Part shown: one piece after another, positions 1-9,699 of the stretch
Layout: every line of letters begins with the position of its first letter
Numbering within the stretch: the stretch's first letter is position 1
Assembly: GCA_025618425.1 (NCBI GenBank)
Contig: CM046837.1
Span: forward strand, 26,531,793-26,595,792
From: Heliocidaris tuberculata
Taxonomy: Eukaryota > Echinodermata > Echinoidea > Camarodonta > Echinometridae
Direction of reading: 5' to 3'
DNA length: 64,000 nt
The notes under the pieces: model-generated
What the model was told of the DNA's origin: nothing
Database searches by the model: none
What the model saw: the letters and a program-made list of their open reading frames with translations, nothing else
Position numbers and translations under genes: made by a program

Positions 1-124
1 AAGAATGTGTTGAATCTCTAAAACGTACAAAAACAAAAGTATATACAAACTTAGACAGCATGAACCTAGCAGAGAAAAGAAAAATGTTCTGTCTTCAGGC
101 AATTTCAATCATATAACCATGTCA

Positions 125-255
125 TTAGCTTCTCTCCTCTGATAGGTATTCCCTTAATTTCCTCTTAAAAAGAGCAAATTTTTCTATTTCCTTTATATAA
201 TTAGGAAGGGTATTCCAGTGTTTCATGGCAATGTAATAAAACGAATTAACAGTTA
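125..255 (-). pseudogene. C-terminal tail of a second, different LINE
   Basis: Directly after RPISLLTV, in the same frame, the minus strand reads FYYIAMKHWNTLPNYIKEI and then FALFKRKLREYL, followed by a TAA stop at 125-127. The pattern of aromatic residues, WN-LP-I, then FK-KL--YL before a stop is common at the extreme C-terminus of CR1-like and related LINE ORF2 proteins. It is not expected straight after the RPISLL motif of an L1 RT. I read this as a junction between remnants of two elements, or a large internal deletion within one atypical element. The reading is clear; the clade is a judgement from memory of the family pattern. Confidence 0.55.
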
Positions 256-645
256 ACAAAGATATGGGTCTAAATATTTTCAAACATGTCTTCTTTTTTT
301 TTAATCAAGGTAATTACACCATTTCTCTGAGAGGAAGACATCCACCCATTTTGCAATGAAAAATTATATGAATTCAAAAGCACATCACATAGATCTTTCC
401 AAAATACAATATAGAATTATACAGGTAAACCATCAAGACCCGGTGATTAGTTATGTTTCATAGAAGTGTAGTGTTAGTGTATTATATAGTTCCTGCTTAG
501 AAATCAGGGATTCAAGAAAGGATTTATCTGTGTCACTTAACTGAGGAATTTCAATACCATCTAGAAAATTATCCATTACAGTGTCTAGATCATCTTTATT
601 TTCCTTCAGGGTTTTATAAAATAAATGTATTTCTTGCATTATTTT
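251..645 (-). pseudogene. N-terminal part of LINE reverse transcriptase
   Basis: Minus-strand readings include EIHLFYKTLKEN, then ISKQELYNTL, SPGLDGLPV (stop) FYIVFWKDLCDVLLNSYN, SQRNGVITLIKKK and, one frame away, FRPISLLTV. These are the successive early RT motifs of L1-type ORF2: the SPG-DGL fingers motif, the FW helix, the GVItLI-KK strand and RPISLL. In-frame stops and a frameshift at the A9 run (294-302 on the plus strand) break it. Homology stops just after RPISLLTV near 250. The palm with the catalytic aspartates, the thumb and the C-terminal zinc knuckle are all absent. Confidence 0.8.
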
Positions 646-1140
646 TTGCTAATTTCATTTTTATCATCTTTCAATTTAAAACTACTCTTTTTCTCTCCCA
701 TTCTTTTTTCTAAATTGCAAAAATATCTTGAGCTTTTTTCTCCTTCGGCCCAACGTATTCGGGACCTGACAATTAATCCTTGTGTTTCTTGGTTCAAAAT
801 ATTATTCAATGTTTGAGTCAATGTATCTTTTTCAAGAAGAATTTGCTCATTATCCAAATCATCACTTAATTGTTTGTCTATGTCTTCTATATCTTTCAAA
901 AGCTGTTTTTTATCAAAAGATTTTTCCTTCTTTTTTATTGAGCAATATTCTATGCAAGATCCAGTAATTGAACATTTAAGGGCGTCCCATAAAGTACTGG
1001 GATTACAATCACTCTCAAAATGACTTATTTTAAAGTCCTCAATTTTCTCCTTAATCATTTTAACAAAATTTGAGTCATTATATGTAAATATTGACAATTA
1101 AGTTTCCAGAATCCTGGGCCCCTATTTGGGTAAGTGTCTT
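639..1140 (-). pseudogene. LINE ORF2 linker between endonuclease and reverse transcriptase
   Basis: The reading opens with TYPNRGPGFWKLN (about 1099-1137). It shifts frame near 1097-1110, then runs open for about 150 codons down to 639. GPGFWKLN is the conserved hinge that follows the endonuclease in L1/Tx1 ORF2. The Lys/Glu-rich middle (KKKEKSFDKKQLLKDIEDI) is a predicted helix. The end, RSRIRWAEGEKSSRYFCNLEKR, matches the conserved basic stretch before the RT, where W, GE, S, YF and LE are the usual fixed positions. The frame stops at 639 and the homology resumes in another frame, so this is a broken gene segment and not a separate small gene, although the 153-codon open frame could be mistaken for one. 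Confidence 0.82.
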
Positions 1141-1144
1141 TGAA

Positions 1145-1466
1145 GTTTAAGGTAACAACAGAATATACATTCAGATTATTTTAGATCGAGTACAGTTACT
1201 AACAAAATTTTCTGAAACGAGAATAAAATCAAGTCTAGATAAGCACCCTAGGAGTTTTTTGATGTCTTGAGTATTTGGGTGAAAATTACGCCAAATATCA
1301 CAAAGATTAAATTCTGCTTCCAAAGTAATTCATTTTTTTGAGATGAATGCGTCTCTTGAAGAAAGACAATATCGCTTTCAAGAAATCTAATATAATGGAA
1401 AAGTCTGCGTCTTTTAACATGGTCTTGCAATCCCCGACAATTAAAGGTGATTAATTTGAGATCCAT
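1145..1466 (-). pseudogene. LINE endonuclease domain, internally deleted
   Basis: The minus-strand reading from the ATG at 1464-1466 begins MDLKLITFNCRGL and continues to FLQETH. These match the first two catalytic motifs (Asn and Glu) of the exonuclease-endonuclease-phosphatase fold of LINEs. After LLWKQ the reading jumps to NLCDIWRNFHPNTQ in another frame and then SRLDFILVS, which belong near the end of the domain. Roughly 100 residues including the GDFN-type motif are therefore missing, with the join near 1310. Where the catalytic Ser-Asp-His should precede SVVTL (near 1160), the codons read Asn-Val-Tyr, so that motif is also lost. It cannot be an active nuclease. Positions are approximate because the reading crosses several frames. 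Confidence 0.8.
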
Positions 1467-1670
1467 ATTTTACAAAAATAAATACCACTAAAATAATATA
1501 ACCAATGAATACAACTTTCACTAAAGGACGGGATATAATATTTCAAGGTGAATGCCAACAAGTGATACCAACATTTACTGAAGGGTACTAATAAATAATT
1601 TTGCTGTACTGCAAAAAAAACACGATATTTAAGAATTAATAGCATGATTTAAAACAAAAATACAGAGTTA
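1467..1670. other. AT-rich stretch, nothing recognised
   Basis: This lies just upstream of the endonuclease start on the minus strand, where an ORF1 or 5' region would sit in a full LINE. I see no ORF1-type coiled coil or RNA-binding motif. The 64-codon minus frame at 1451-1645 shows no family pattern and is probably chance. Confidence 0.5.
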
Positions 1671-1673
1671 AAA

Positions 1674-1704
<31 letters not shown>

Positions 1705-1723
1705 CAACAACAACAAAAAAAAG
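1671..1723. repeat. AAAAC / AAC simple repeat
   Basis: An A-run passes into about six AAAAC units, then a few AAC units, then another A-run. This could be a plain microsatellite or a decayed poly(A)-derived tail of a plus-strand retroposon. No flanking duplication was found to choose between them. Confidence 0.9.
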
Positions 1724-2435
1724 CAAGGATTAAACACAAGCAAAAGGCGCGCAGAGGCACAAACAAAACGCGTAGGGCTTCAAATCAAAAGACAGCCCCG
1801 GCGAGGAGTGCATTCCAAAAGACAAAAACAATTAATAAAATAGTCTGGAGTCAAAGCTATCTACAAATGTGGTAATATCTGCCTTGAGACTTATACTTAC
1901 TGAATATTTCTAACAGAACAACACAAAACAGACTTAAAGTACATAAGATTAAGCATATTTAGCAAATTATTATTATTGTCACTGAATATTCTCTTTAGTC
2001 TTTTTCAATGTTTTTTTTGATTCACAGAATGTTTTTCTACAGTTTGATAATCATTATTTGTTGCTATACATGTAAATGATACCTAACAATTTGAATAAGG
2101 GTTCTTTTCTCCCTTTTCACAAGAACAAATATATACAATGATAAAGGAATACATGAAAAATGATGAAAAATGATAAAGAAATCTTCTTTCTTTTAAAATT
2201 AAAGTTTCTTTTCCCACATTTTGATAATTTTCCCTTAGTCTAGATTCCAATACATGTACTTGATATTAAAATTATTCTTGCTCTTTTGATAACGTTCTTA
2301 AAATTTTTCGTTTAAAAGCAGCCATCCATCCATTCCAATTTGGAGGTGAGCCAAATAGCTAGAATTTAAGCACATGTACAATGTATGTCTTAAATAAAAT
2401 ACAGCTTTCAGCGTTACTAAAACACATTTCGAATG
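1724..2435. other. AT-rich intergenic DNA, no feature found
   Basis: No coding pattern, RNA gene or clear repeat was seen. There is a small ATGAAAAATG duplication near 2153-2175. A C/G-richer patch at about 1745-1815 has no recognisable content. Confidence 0.5.
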
Positions 2436-2439
2436 AATT

Positions 2440-4630
2440 AAAATCCATTCCGTCGAAGTGAATTTGATTAAATTGGTTTGTATTACATTACAAATGTGTT
2501 TTAAATACGCTTTTGAGCCGTTTTGGAGCTAAAGTGAAACAATGTGCATATATGACATAGTCAAAAAGGCTTGTAATTCATTAGAAATGTGTTTTAGTTA
2601 CACAAAATGCCGGGGTTTTTTTTGTTGTTGTTGTGAGAAACACACTTTGTACAAGCGATTTTGGGTAAAAATTAAAGATCAAAGCGATTAGCCAGAATGA
2701 TTTGCCCAATGTATTTGAGCAACCTTTTTCAGGTCAATTGGGGACAATCTGAATATTTTGGCGTGATATATTGTATTCAAACGCAGTTTTGCAACTATTC
2801 CGTAGAAGTGACTTTGTCGAAATTAGAAATTTGACCAAAATTGTTTCTAATTTAATAACAAATTAAGTTTCAACCATTTCGTCGAAGCGAATTTCATTAA
2901 ATTGGTTTGTAATATATTACAAATGTGTTTTAAATGCGCTTTGAGCCGTTTTGGAGCCGTTTTATACAAATAAGTGAATTTGGCTTAAATCATAGACCAA
3001 AATGATTTTGATTAACATTTCTGAAATTGTAATTGGATAATTGGGGATAATCGGCATAATTATTTTGCCAATGTTCTTTTAAATTTGTTTTAAGCCTTTT
3101 GAGGTATTTTTTCAAACCATTCTGGCCAAATTACCAGTATTCAAATAATCTCCCATTTTAGTGAAACAATGTACATATATTGTTACATACGTGTTTTAAT
3201 TACGCACAAAGCCGCATTTCATTGAGAAACACATTTTGTACAAGTGAATTGGGCTAAGAGTTGTAGATGAAAATGATGAGCCAAAAACGTGAGCGCAATG
3301 TATTTTGAGAAACGTTTTCAGGCCAGTTGGGGATAATCTGAATATTTTGGCATGACATTCTTTTCAAACGCAGTATGTATTTTTCCGTCAAAGTGAATTT
3401 GTCGAAATTAGAAATTTTACTAAAAGTGTTTTGTAATTTAAATAACAAATGCAGTTTCAAACCATTCCGTCCAAATGAATTTGATTAAATTGGTTTGTAA
3501 TATATTCCAAATGTGTTTTAAATACGTTTTGAGCCGTTCTGGAGCTAACGTGAAACAATGTGCATATATATGACATAGTCAAAGGCTTGTAATTCATTAG
3601 AAATGTGTTTTAGTTACGCAAAATGCCGCTTTTTTTTGTTGCTGTGAGAACACAATTCGTACAAGCGATTTTGGGTAAAAATTAAAGATCAAATTGATGA
3701 GAAAGAATGATTTGTCCAATGTGCAACCTTTTTCAGGTCAATGGGAGATAATCTGAATATTTTGGCATGATATTGTTTTCAAACGCAGTTTACACCATTC
3801 CGTCGACGTAAATTTGACTGAAAGGGATATTTTGGCGTGACATTCGTTTCAAACGCAGTTTACTGGCGACGCAAATTTGACTAAAGTTGATATTGATTTG
3901 AAATGCAAGTTAGTACTATTCTGTCGAAGTGAATTTGTCGAAATTAGAAAGTAACCAAAAGTGTTCGTTAAACTTAAATAACAAATGTTGTTTCAAACCA
4001 TTCCGTCTCATGTGAATTTGATTAAATTGGTTTGTAATATATTACAAATGTGTTTTAAATGCGCTTTGAGCTGTTTTGGAGCCGTTTTGTTACAAATAAA
4101 TGAATTTGGCTTAAATCATAGACCAAAATGGTTAGCAATCTCATCCAAAATGATTTTGATTAACATTTTCAGGGTAATTGGGGATAATCGGCATAATTAT
4201 TTTGCCAATGTTCTTTTAAATTTGTTTTAAGCCATTTGAGGTATTTTTCAAACCATTCTGGCCAAATTACTAGTATTCAAATAATCTCCCATTTTAGTGA
4301 AACAATGTGCATATATTATAACGTATTCGTTTTAATTACGCTTAAAGCCGTATTTTATTGAGAACACACACTTTGTAAAAGTGAATTGGGCTAAAAGTTG
4401 TAGATCAAAAAGGTTAGCGCATTGTATTTTGAGAAATGTTTTCAGGCCAATTAAGGATAATCTGAATATTTTGGCATGACAGTTTTCAAACGCAGTTTAC
4501 GCCATTCTGGCGCAGTAAATTTGACTAAAAAGGATATTTTGGCTTGAAATTGTTTTCAAACGCAATATGCACTTTTTAATGGAAGTGAATTTGTCGAAAT
4601 TAGAAATTTGAACAAAAGTGTTTGTAAAAA
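2440..4630. repeat. Old, diverged tandem repeat with nested periods
   Basis: A module beginning CCATTCCGTCGAAGTGAATT and running through TAAATTGGTTTGTAATATAT and GCCGTTTTGGAGC recurs near 2448, 2870, 3460 and 3995. Between the copies lie a GTGAAACAATGTGCATATAT module (near 2535, 3160, 3548 and 4297) and a module with TCAGGTCAATTGGGGATAAT (near 2733, 3317, 3737 and 4441). Copies 1 and 3 share a block with TGACATAGTCAAAGGC, and copies 2 and 4 share one with CTTAAATCATAGACC. A period of about 1.0-1.1 kb is thus laid over a basic spacing of about 420-580 bp. The copies differ by many substitutions and indels, so this array is much older than its neighbour. I see no similarity between its monomer and the main satellite. 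Confidence 0.8.
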
Positions 4631-4909
4631 GGGCTGTGTTATTACTTAATTAGCCGGTGACAGATTTTTGCCTACTTGGACATCCATATGAGCATGATGA
4701 GTGAGACGTAAATGTATGGTGGAGAATAAACCTATGCTGACGCTATTTATTAACTTGATGTACAAGAAAATTATTTAACAGCTTCAGAATCTCAGTAACG
4801 ATCGCTCTTGGTTCCAACAAATTGTCCAGGTTCATTACTACACTGCCACAGACGTCAGTTCTATGCATTGGTGCATAGGTGCATAGCACCTTGATTCTTA
4901 TTATATACC
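4631..4909. other. Unique spacer between two satellite families
   Basis: About 280 bp that match neither the diverged repeat to the left nor the satellite to the right. No ORF of note or RNA gene was seen. The change into satellite at 4910 is abrupt: the first copy starts part-way through the A-type monomer at GCAAGTACAAC. Confidence 0.6.
4861..4886. repeat. Short inverted and direct repeat at the array edge
   Basis: CTATGCA (4861-4867) and TGCATAG (4872-4878) form a perfect 7-bp inverted repeat with a 4-base loop. TGCATAG is then repeated directly at 4880-4886. It sits 24 bp from the first satellite monomer. It may be chance or a scar of rearrangement; no element end was recognised. Confidence 0.5.
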
Positions 4910-5106
4910 GCAAGTACAACATTTTGGTGCAATTTGCAACCTCATCTGATTAGTCAGTAGTGCGCAAGTTGCATTGTAAGATTGCAAATCGAATGAAAGC
5001 CTATTGGTAAAACATTGCCAACGCTTTTCATGGGACATTTAGACGAATTTTACATTCATCTCGTAAATAGGATACAACCTGAAATACTATCATGGTGAAG
5101 AGGAAA
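4910..5106 (+). repeat. Edge monomer of the array (divergent type A, 197 bp)
   Basis: The first monomer carries private changes: CATTGTAAG where others read CATTATAAG, and CCTATTGGTAAAACATTGCC. The latter is intermediate between the A-type form (CCTAGTAATACATTGCC) and the B-type form (CCTATTAAAACATTGCC). Divergent edge copies are expected where homogenisation is weakest. Confidence 0.7.
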
Positions 5107-5300
5107 GCAAGTACAACATTTTGGTGCAATTTGCAATTTCATGCTATTAATTAGTAGTGCGCAAGTCGTAATATAAGATTGGAACTCGAATCCAGGCTTT
5201 TTTAAACATTGCCAACGCTTTCAAAGGGACATTCAGACGAATTTTACATTTATCTCATGAATAGGATACAACCTGAAATACTATCATGGTGAAGAGGAAA

Positions 5301-5527
5301 GCAAGTACAACATTTTGGTGCAATTAGAAATTTCATATTATTAATTAGTAGTGCGCAAGTCGGATTATAAGATTGCAAATCGAATGAAAAACCTATTAAA
5401 ACATTGCCAACGCTTTCAAAGGGACTTTCAGACGGATTTTACATCTACTTTGCAGACTTGGATGCTTTTATAACTTTCCAACGCGAATAGGATAGAAACT
5501 GAAAATACTGCCATGCTGTAGAAGAGC
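5301..5527 (+). repeat. Representative type B monomer (227 bp)
   Basis: Type B replaces the TTCATCTCGTGAATAGG part of type A with a longer block reading CTACTTTGCAGACTTGGATG, then CTTTATAACTTTCCAACGCG, then AATAGG, about 30 bp extra. It ends GCTGTAGAAGAGCGCAAG in place of GGTGAAGAGGAAAGCAAG. Two versions are common: B1 (GTCGGATTATAAGATGGC, GATGCTTTTATAAC) and B2 (GTCGCGTTATAAGATTTC, CTACTTGGCAGACTTGG, then AGAACAGCGCACGTACAACC). B1 is followed by a 187-bp monomer lacking about 8 bp at CAGTAGTCGCATT. Type B holds two CCAACGC words, one shared with type A and one in its own block, which hints that the block arose by an internal copy. The plus-strand frame starting MKNLLKHCQRF belongs to this monomer and is not taken as a gene. 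Confidence 0.85.
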
Positions 5528-5714
5528 GCAAGTACAACATTTTGGTGCAATTTGCATCCTCATCTGATTAGTCAGTAGTCGCATTATAAGATTGCAAATC
5601 GAATGAAAGCCTAGTAATACATTGCCAACGCTTTTCATGGGACATTTAGACGAATTTTACATTTATCTCGTAAATAGGATACAACCTGAAAATACTATCA
5701 TGGTGAAGAGGAAA
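5528..5714 (+). repeat. 187-bp A-type monomer that follows type B1
   Basis: It reads TTTGCATCCTCATCTGATTA, then GTCAGTAGTCGCATTATAAG, missing the GCGCAAG-type octamer found in other monomers. The same form sits immediately after nearly every B1 copy (for example near 9040, 12150, 15470, 19840, 30450, 41180 and 57250). B1 plus this form therefore behaves as a fixed dimer of about 414 bp. Confidence 0.75.
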
Positions 5715-7901
5715 GCAAGTACAACATTTTGGTGCAATTCGCAATCTCATACGATTAGTTAGTAGTGCGTAAGTCGCATTATAAGATTGCAAATCGAATG
5801 AAAGCCTAGTAATACATTGCCAACGCTTTTCATGGGACATTTAGACGAATTTTACATTCATCTCGTGAATAGGATACAACCTGAAATACTATCATGGTGA
5901 AGAGGAAAGCAAGTACAACATTTTGGTGCAATTTGCAATTTCATGCTATTAATTAGTAGTGCGCAAGTCGTAATAAAAGATTACAAATCGAATCCAGGCC
6001 TGTTAAAACATTGCCAACGCTTTCAAAGGGTCATTCAGACGAATTTTACATTTATCTCGTGAATAGGATACAACCTGAAATACTATCATGGTGAAGAGGA
6101 AAGCAAGTACAACATTTTGGTGCAATTTGCAATTTCATACTATTAATTAGTAGTGCAAAAGTCGCGTTATAAGATTTCAAATTTGAATGAAAAACCTATT
6201 AAAACATTGCCAACGCTTTCAAAGGGATTTTCAGACGAATCTTACATCTACTTGGCAGACTTGGATGCTTTATAACTTTCCAACGCGAATAGGTTACAAG
6301 CTGAAAATACTGCCATGCTGTAGAACAGCGCACGTACAACCTCGTGGTGCAATTTGCAATCTCATACGATTAGTTAGTAGTGCGTAAGTCGCATTATAAG
6401 ATTGCAAATCGAATGAAAGCCTAGTAATACATTGCCAACGCTTTTCATAGGACATTTAGACGAATTTTACATTCATCTCGTGAATAGGATACAACCTGAA
6501 AATACTACCATACTGAAGAAGAGCGCAAGTACAACCTCGTGGTGCAATTTGCAATCTCATACGATTAGTCAGTAGTGCGCAAGTTGCATTATAAGATTGC
6601 AAATCGAATGAAAGCCTAGTAATACATTGCCAACGCTTTTCATGGGACATTTAGACGAATTTTACATTTATCTCGTGAATAGGATACAACCTAAAAATAC
6701 TATCATGGTGAAGGGAAAGCAAGTAAAACATTTTGGTACAATTTGCAATCTCATACTATTAGTTAGTAGTGCGTAAGTCGCATTATAAGATTGCAAATCG
6801 AATGAAAGCCTAGTAATACATTGCCAACGCTTTTCATGGGACATTTAGACGAATTTTACATTCATCTCGTAAATAGGATACAACCTGAAATACTATCATG
6901 GTGAAGAGGAAAGCAAGTACAACATTTTGGTGCAATTCGCAATTTCATGCTATTAATTAGTAGTGCGCAAGTCGTAATATAAGATTGGAACTCGAATCCA
7001 GGCTTTTTTAAACATTGCCAACGCTTTCAAAGGGACATTCAGACGGATTTTACATTTATCTCATGAATAGGATACAACCTGAAATACTATCATGGTGAAG
7101 AGGAAAGCAAGTACAACATTATGGTGCATATTAATTAGTAGTGCGCAAGTCGTAATATAAGATTGGAACTCGAATCCAGGCTTTTTTAAACATTGCCAAC
7201 GCTTTCAAAGGGACATTCAGACGGATTTTACATTTATCTCATGAATAGGATACAACCTGAAATACTATCATGGTGAAGAGGAAAGCAAGTACAACATTTT
7301 GGTGCAATTAGCAATTTCATATTATTAATTAGTAGTGCGCAAGTCGGATTATAAGATGGCAAATCGAATGAAAAACCTATTAAAACATTGCCAACGCTTT
7401 CAAAGGGACTTTCAGACGGATTTTACATCTACTTTGCAGACTTGGATGCTTTTATAACTTTCCAACGCGAATAGGTTACAAGCTGAAAATACTGCCATGC
7501 TGTAGAACAGCGCAAGTACAACCTCGTGGTGCAATTTGCAATCTCATACGATTAGTTAGTAGTGCGTAAGTCGCATTATAAGATTGCAAATCGAATGAAA
7601 GCCTAGTAATACATTGCCAACGCTTTTCATGGGACATTTAGACGAATTTTACATTTATCTCGTGAATAGGATACAACCTAAAAATACTATCATGGTGAAG
7701 AGGAAAGCAAGTAAAACATTTTGGTACAATTTGCAATCTCATACTATTAGTTAGTAGTGCGTAAGTCGCATTATAAGATTGCAAATCGAATGAAAGCCTA
7801 GTAATACATTGCCAACGCTTTTCATGGGACATTTAGACGAATTTTACATTTATCTCGTGAATAGGATACAACCTAAAAATACTATCATGGTGAAGAGGAA
7901 A

Positions 7902-8193
7902 GCAAGTAAAACATTTTGGTACAATTTGCAATCTCATACTATTTATAAGATTGCAAATCGAATGAAAGCCTAGTTAATACATTGCCAACGCTTTTCATGG
8001 GACATTTAGACGAATTTTACATTCATCTCGTAAATAGGATACAACCTGAAATACTATCATGGTATAAGATTGCAAATAGAATGAAAGCCTAGTTAATAAA
8101 TTGCCAACGCTTTTCATGGGACATTTAGACGAATTTTACATTCATCTCGTAAATAGGATACAACCTGAAAATACTATCATGGTGAAGAGGAAA
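7902..8193 (+). repeat. 292-bp fused composite monomer
   Basis: Two internal deletion junctions fuse parts of three monomers. First, CATACTATT runs straight into TATAAGATTGC, losing the TTAGTAGTGCGTAAGTCG region. Then CTATCATGGT runs straight into ATAAGATTGCAAATAG, losing the whole GAAGAGGAAAGCAAG to GTCGC region. Both junctions recur together near 14520, 18690, 24140, 28500, 30620, 39550 and 47870, each just before the block that ends with a B2/B1 pair. The identical breakpoints show one origin followed by amplification. Confidence 0.85.
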
Positions 8194-9221
8194 GCAAGTA
8201 CAACATTTTGGTGCAATTCGCAATCTCATACGATTAGTTAGTAGTGCGTAAGTCGCATTATAAGATTGCAAATCGAATGAAAGCCTAGTAATACATTGCC
8301 AACGCTTTTCATGGGACATTTAGACGAATTTTACATTCATCTCGTGAATAGGATACAACCTGAAATACTATCATGGTGAAGAGGAAAGCAAGTACAACAT
8401 TTTGGTGCAATTTGCAATTTCATGCTATTAATTAGTAGTGCGCAAGTCGTAATATAAGATTGGAACTCGAATCCAGGCTTTTTTAAACATTGCCAACGCT
8501 TTCAAAGGGACATTCAGACGGATTTTACATTTATCTCATGAATAGGATACAACCTGAAATACTATCATGGTGAAGAGGAAAGCAAGTACAACATTTTGGT
8601 GCAATTTGCAATTTCATACTATTAATTAGTAGTGCAAAAGTCGCGTTATAAGATTGCAAATTTGAATGAAAAACCTATTAAAACATTGCCAACGCTTTCA
8701 AAGGGATTTTCAGACGAATCTTACATCTACTTGGCAGACTTGGATGCTTTATAACTTTCCAACGCGAATAGGTTACAAGCTGAAAATACTGCCATGCTGT
8801 AGAACAGCGCACGTACAACCTCGTGGTGCAATTTGCAATCTCATACGATTAGTTAGTAGTGCGCAAGTCGGATTATAAGATGGCAAATCGAATGAAAAAC
8901 CTATTAAAACATTGCCAACGCTTTCAAAGGGACTTTCAGACGGATTTTACATCTACTTTGCAGACTTGGATGCTTTTATAACTTTCCAACGCGAATAGGA
9001 TAGAAGCTGAAAATACTGCCATGCTGTAGAAGAGCGCAAGTACAACATTTTGGTGCAATTTGCATCCTCATCTGATTAGTCAGTAGTCGCATTATAAGAT
9101 TGCAAATCGAATGAAAGCCTAGTAATACATTGCCAACGCTTTTCATGGGATATTCAGACGAATTTTACATTTATTTCATGAATAGGTTACAACCTGATAT
9201 ACTATCATGGTGAAGAGGAAA

Positions 9222-9303
9222 GCAAGTACACCATTATGGTGCAATTTTACATATATCTCATGAATAGGATACAACCTGATATACTATCATGGTGAAGAGG
9301 AAA
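9222..9303 (+). repeat. 82-bp mini-monomer
   Basis: GGTGCAATT is joined directly to TTACATATATCTCATGAAT, removing about 112 bp of a type A monomer. The same form lies at 20007-20088, 31934-32015, 40861-40942 and 49179-49260. A close variant (TTACATTTATCTC) is at 61241-61322 and 62936-63017. The breakpoint sits at a short TTT/TTA match, consistent with slippage or exchange between misaligned monomers. Confidence 0.85.
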
Positions 9304-9699
9304 GCAAGTACAACATTATGGTGCAATTTGCAATTTCATATTATTAATTGGTAGTGCGCAAGTCGCATTATAAGATTGCGAATCGAATGAAAAACCTATT
9401 AAAACATGATTGCCAACGCTTTCAAAGGGATTTTCAGACGAATCTTACATCTACTTTGCAGACTTGGATGCTTTATAACTTTCCAACGCGAATAGGATAG
9501 AAGCTGAAAATACTGCCATGCTGTAGAAGAGCGCAAGTACAACATTTTGGTGCAATTTGCATCCTCATCTGATTAGTCAGTAGTCGCATTATAAGATTGC
9601 AAATCGAATGAAAGCCTAGTAATACATTGCCAACGCTTTTCATGGGACATTTAGACGAATTTTACATTTATCTCGTGAATAGGATACAACCTGAAAATA

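Larger units (their letters stand above)
125..1466 (-). mobile_element. Decayed, composite non-LTR retrotransposon (L1/Tx1-type ORF2 remnant)
   Basis: Read on the minus strand, this stretch holds in order an endonuclease start, an endonuclease end, the linker with the GPGFWKLN motif, a basic RSRIRW...GEKSSRYFCNLEKR segment, the SPGLDGLP motif and the RPISLL motif. This order is that of ORF2 of L1/Tx1-type LINEs, which encode an apurinic-like endonuclease followed by a reverse transcriptase. Several frameshifts, in-frame stops, an endonuclease deletion and the absence of the catalytic RT core (no YADD-type box) show that it is dead. No ORF1, target-site duplication or clean 3' tail was recognised. 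The last part (125 to about 250) does not continue the L1 RT and looks like the tail of a different LINE. The family is well supported by motifs seen in the translation; the exact clade is not. Confidence 0.85.

Noticed and set aside
625..967. Plus-strand ORFs of 61-63 codons
   Set aside because: They are antisense to the LINE linker and RT segments and are hydrophobic AT-rich shadow frames.
3254..4230. ORFs of 68 and 81 codons in the old repeat
   Set aside because: They overlap the degenerate tandem modules and are not kept in the other copies of those modules.
5040..5056. CENP-B box at ATTCGTCTAAATGTCCC on the minus strand of type A monomers
   Set aside because: TTCG and the central A fit but the CGGG half does not, so it fails the strict pattern.
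6960..7010. Pol III B box (tRNA-derived SINE origin) at AACTCGAATCCAGG
   Set aside because: It differs from the GTTCGAATC core, no convincing A box lies upstream, and it occurs only in some monomer variants.
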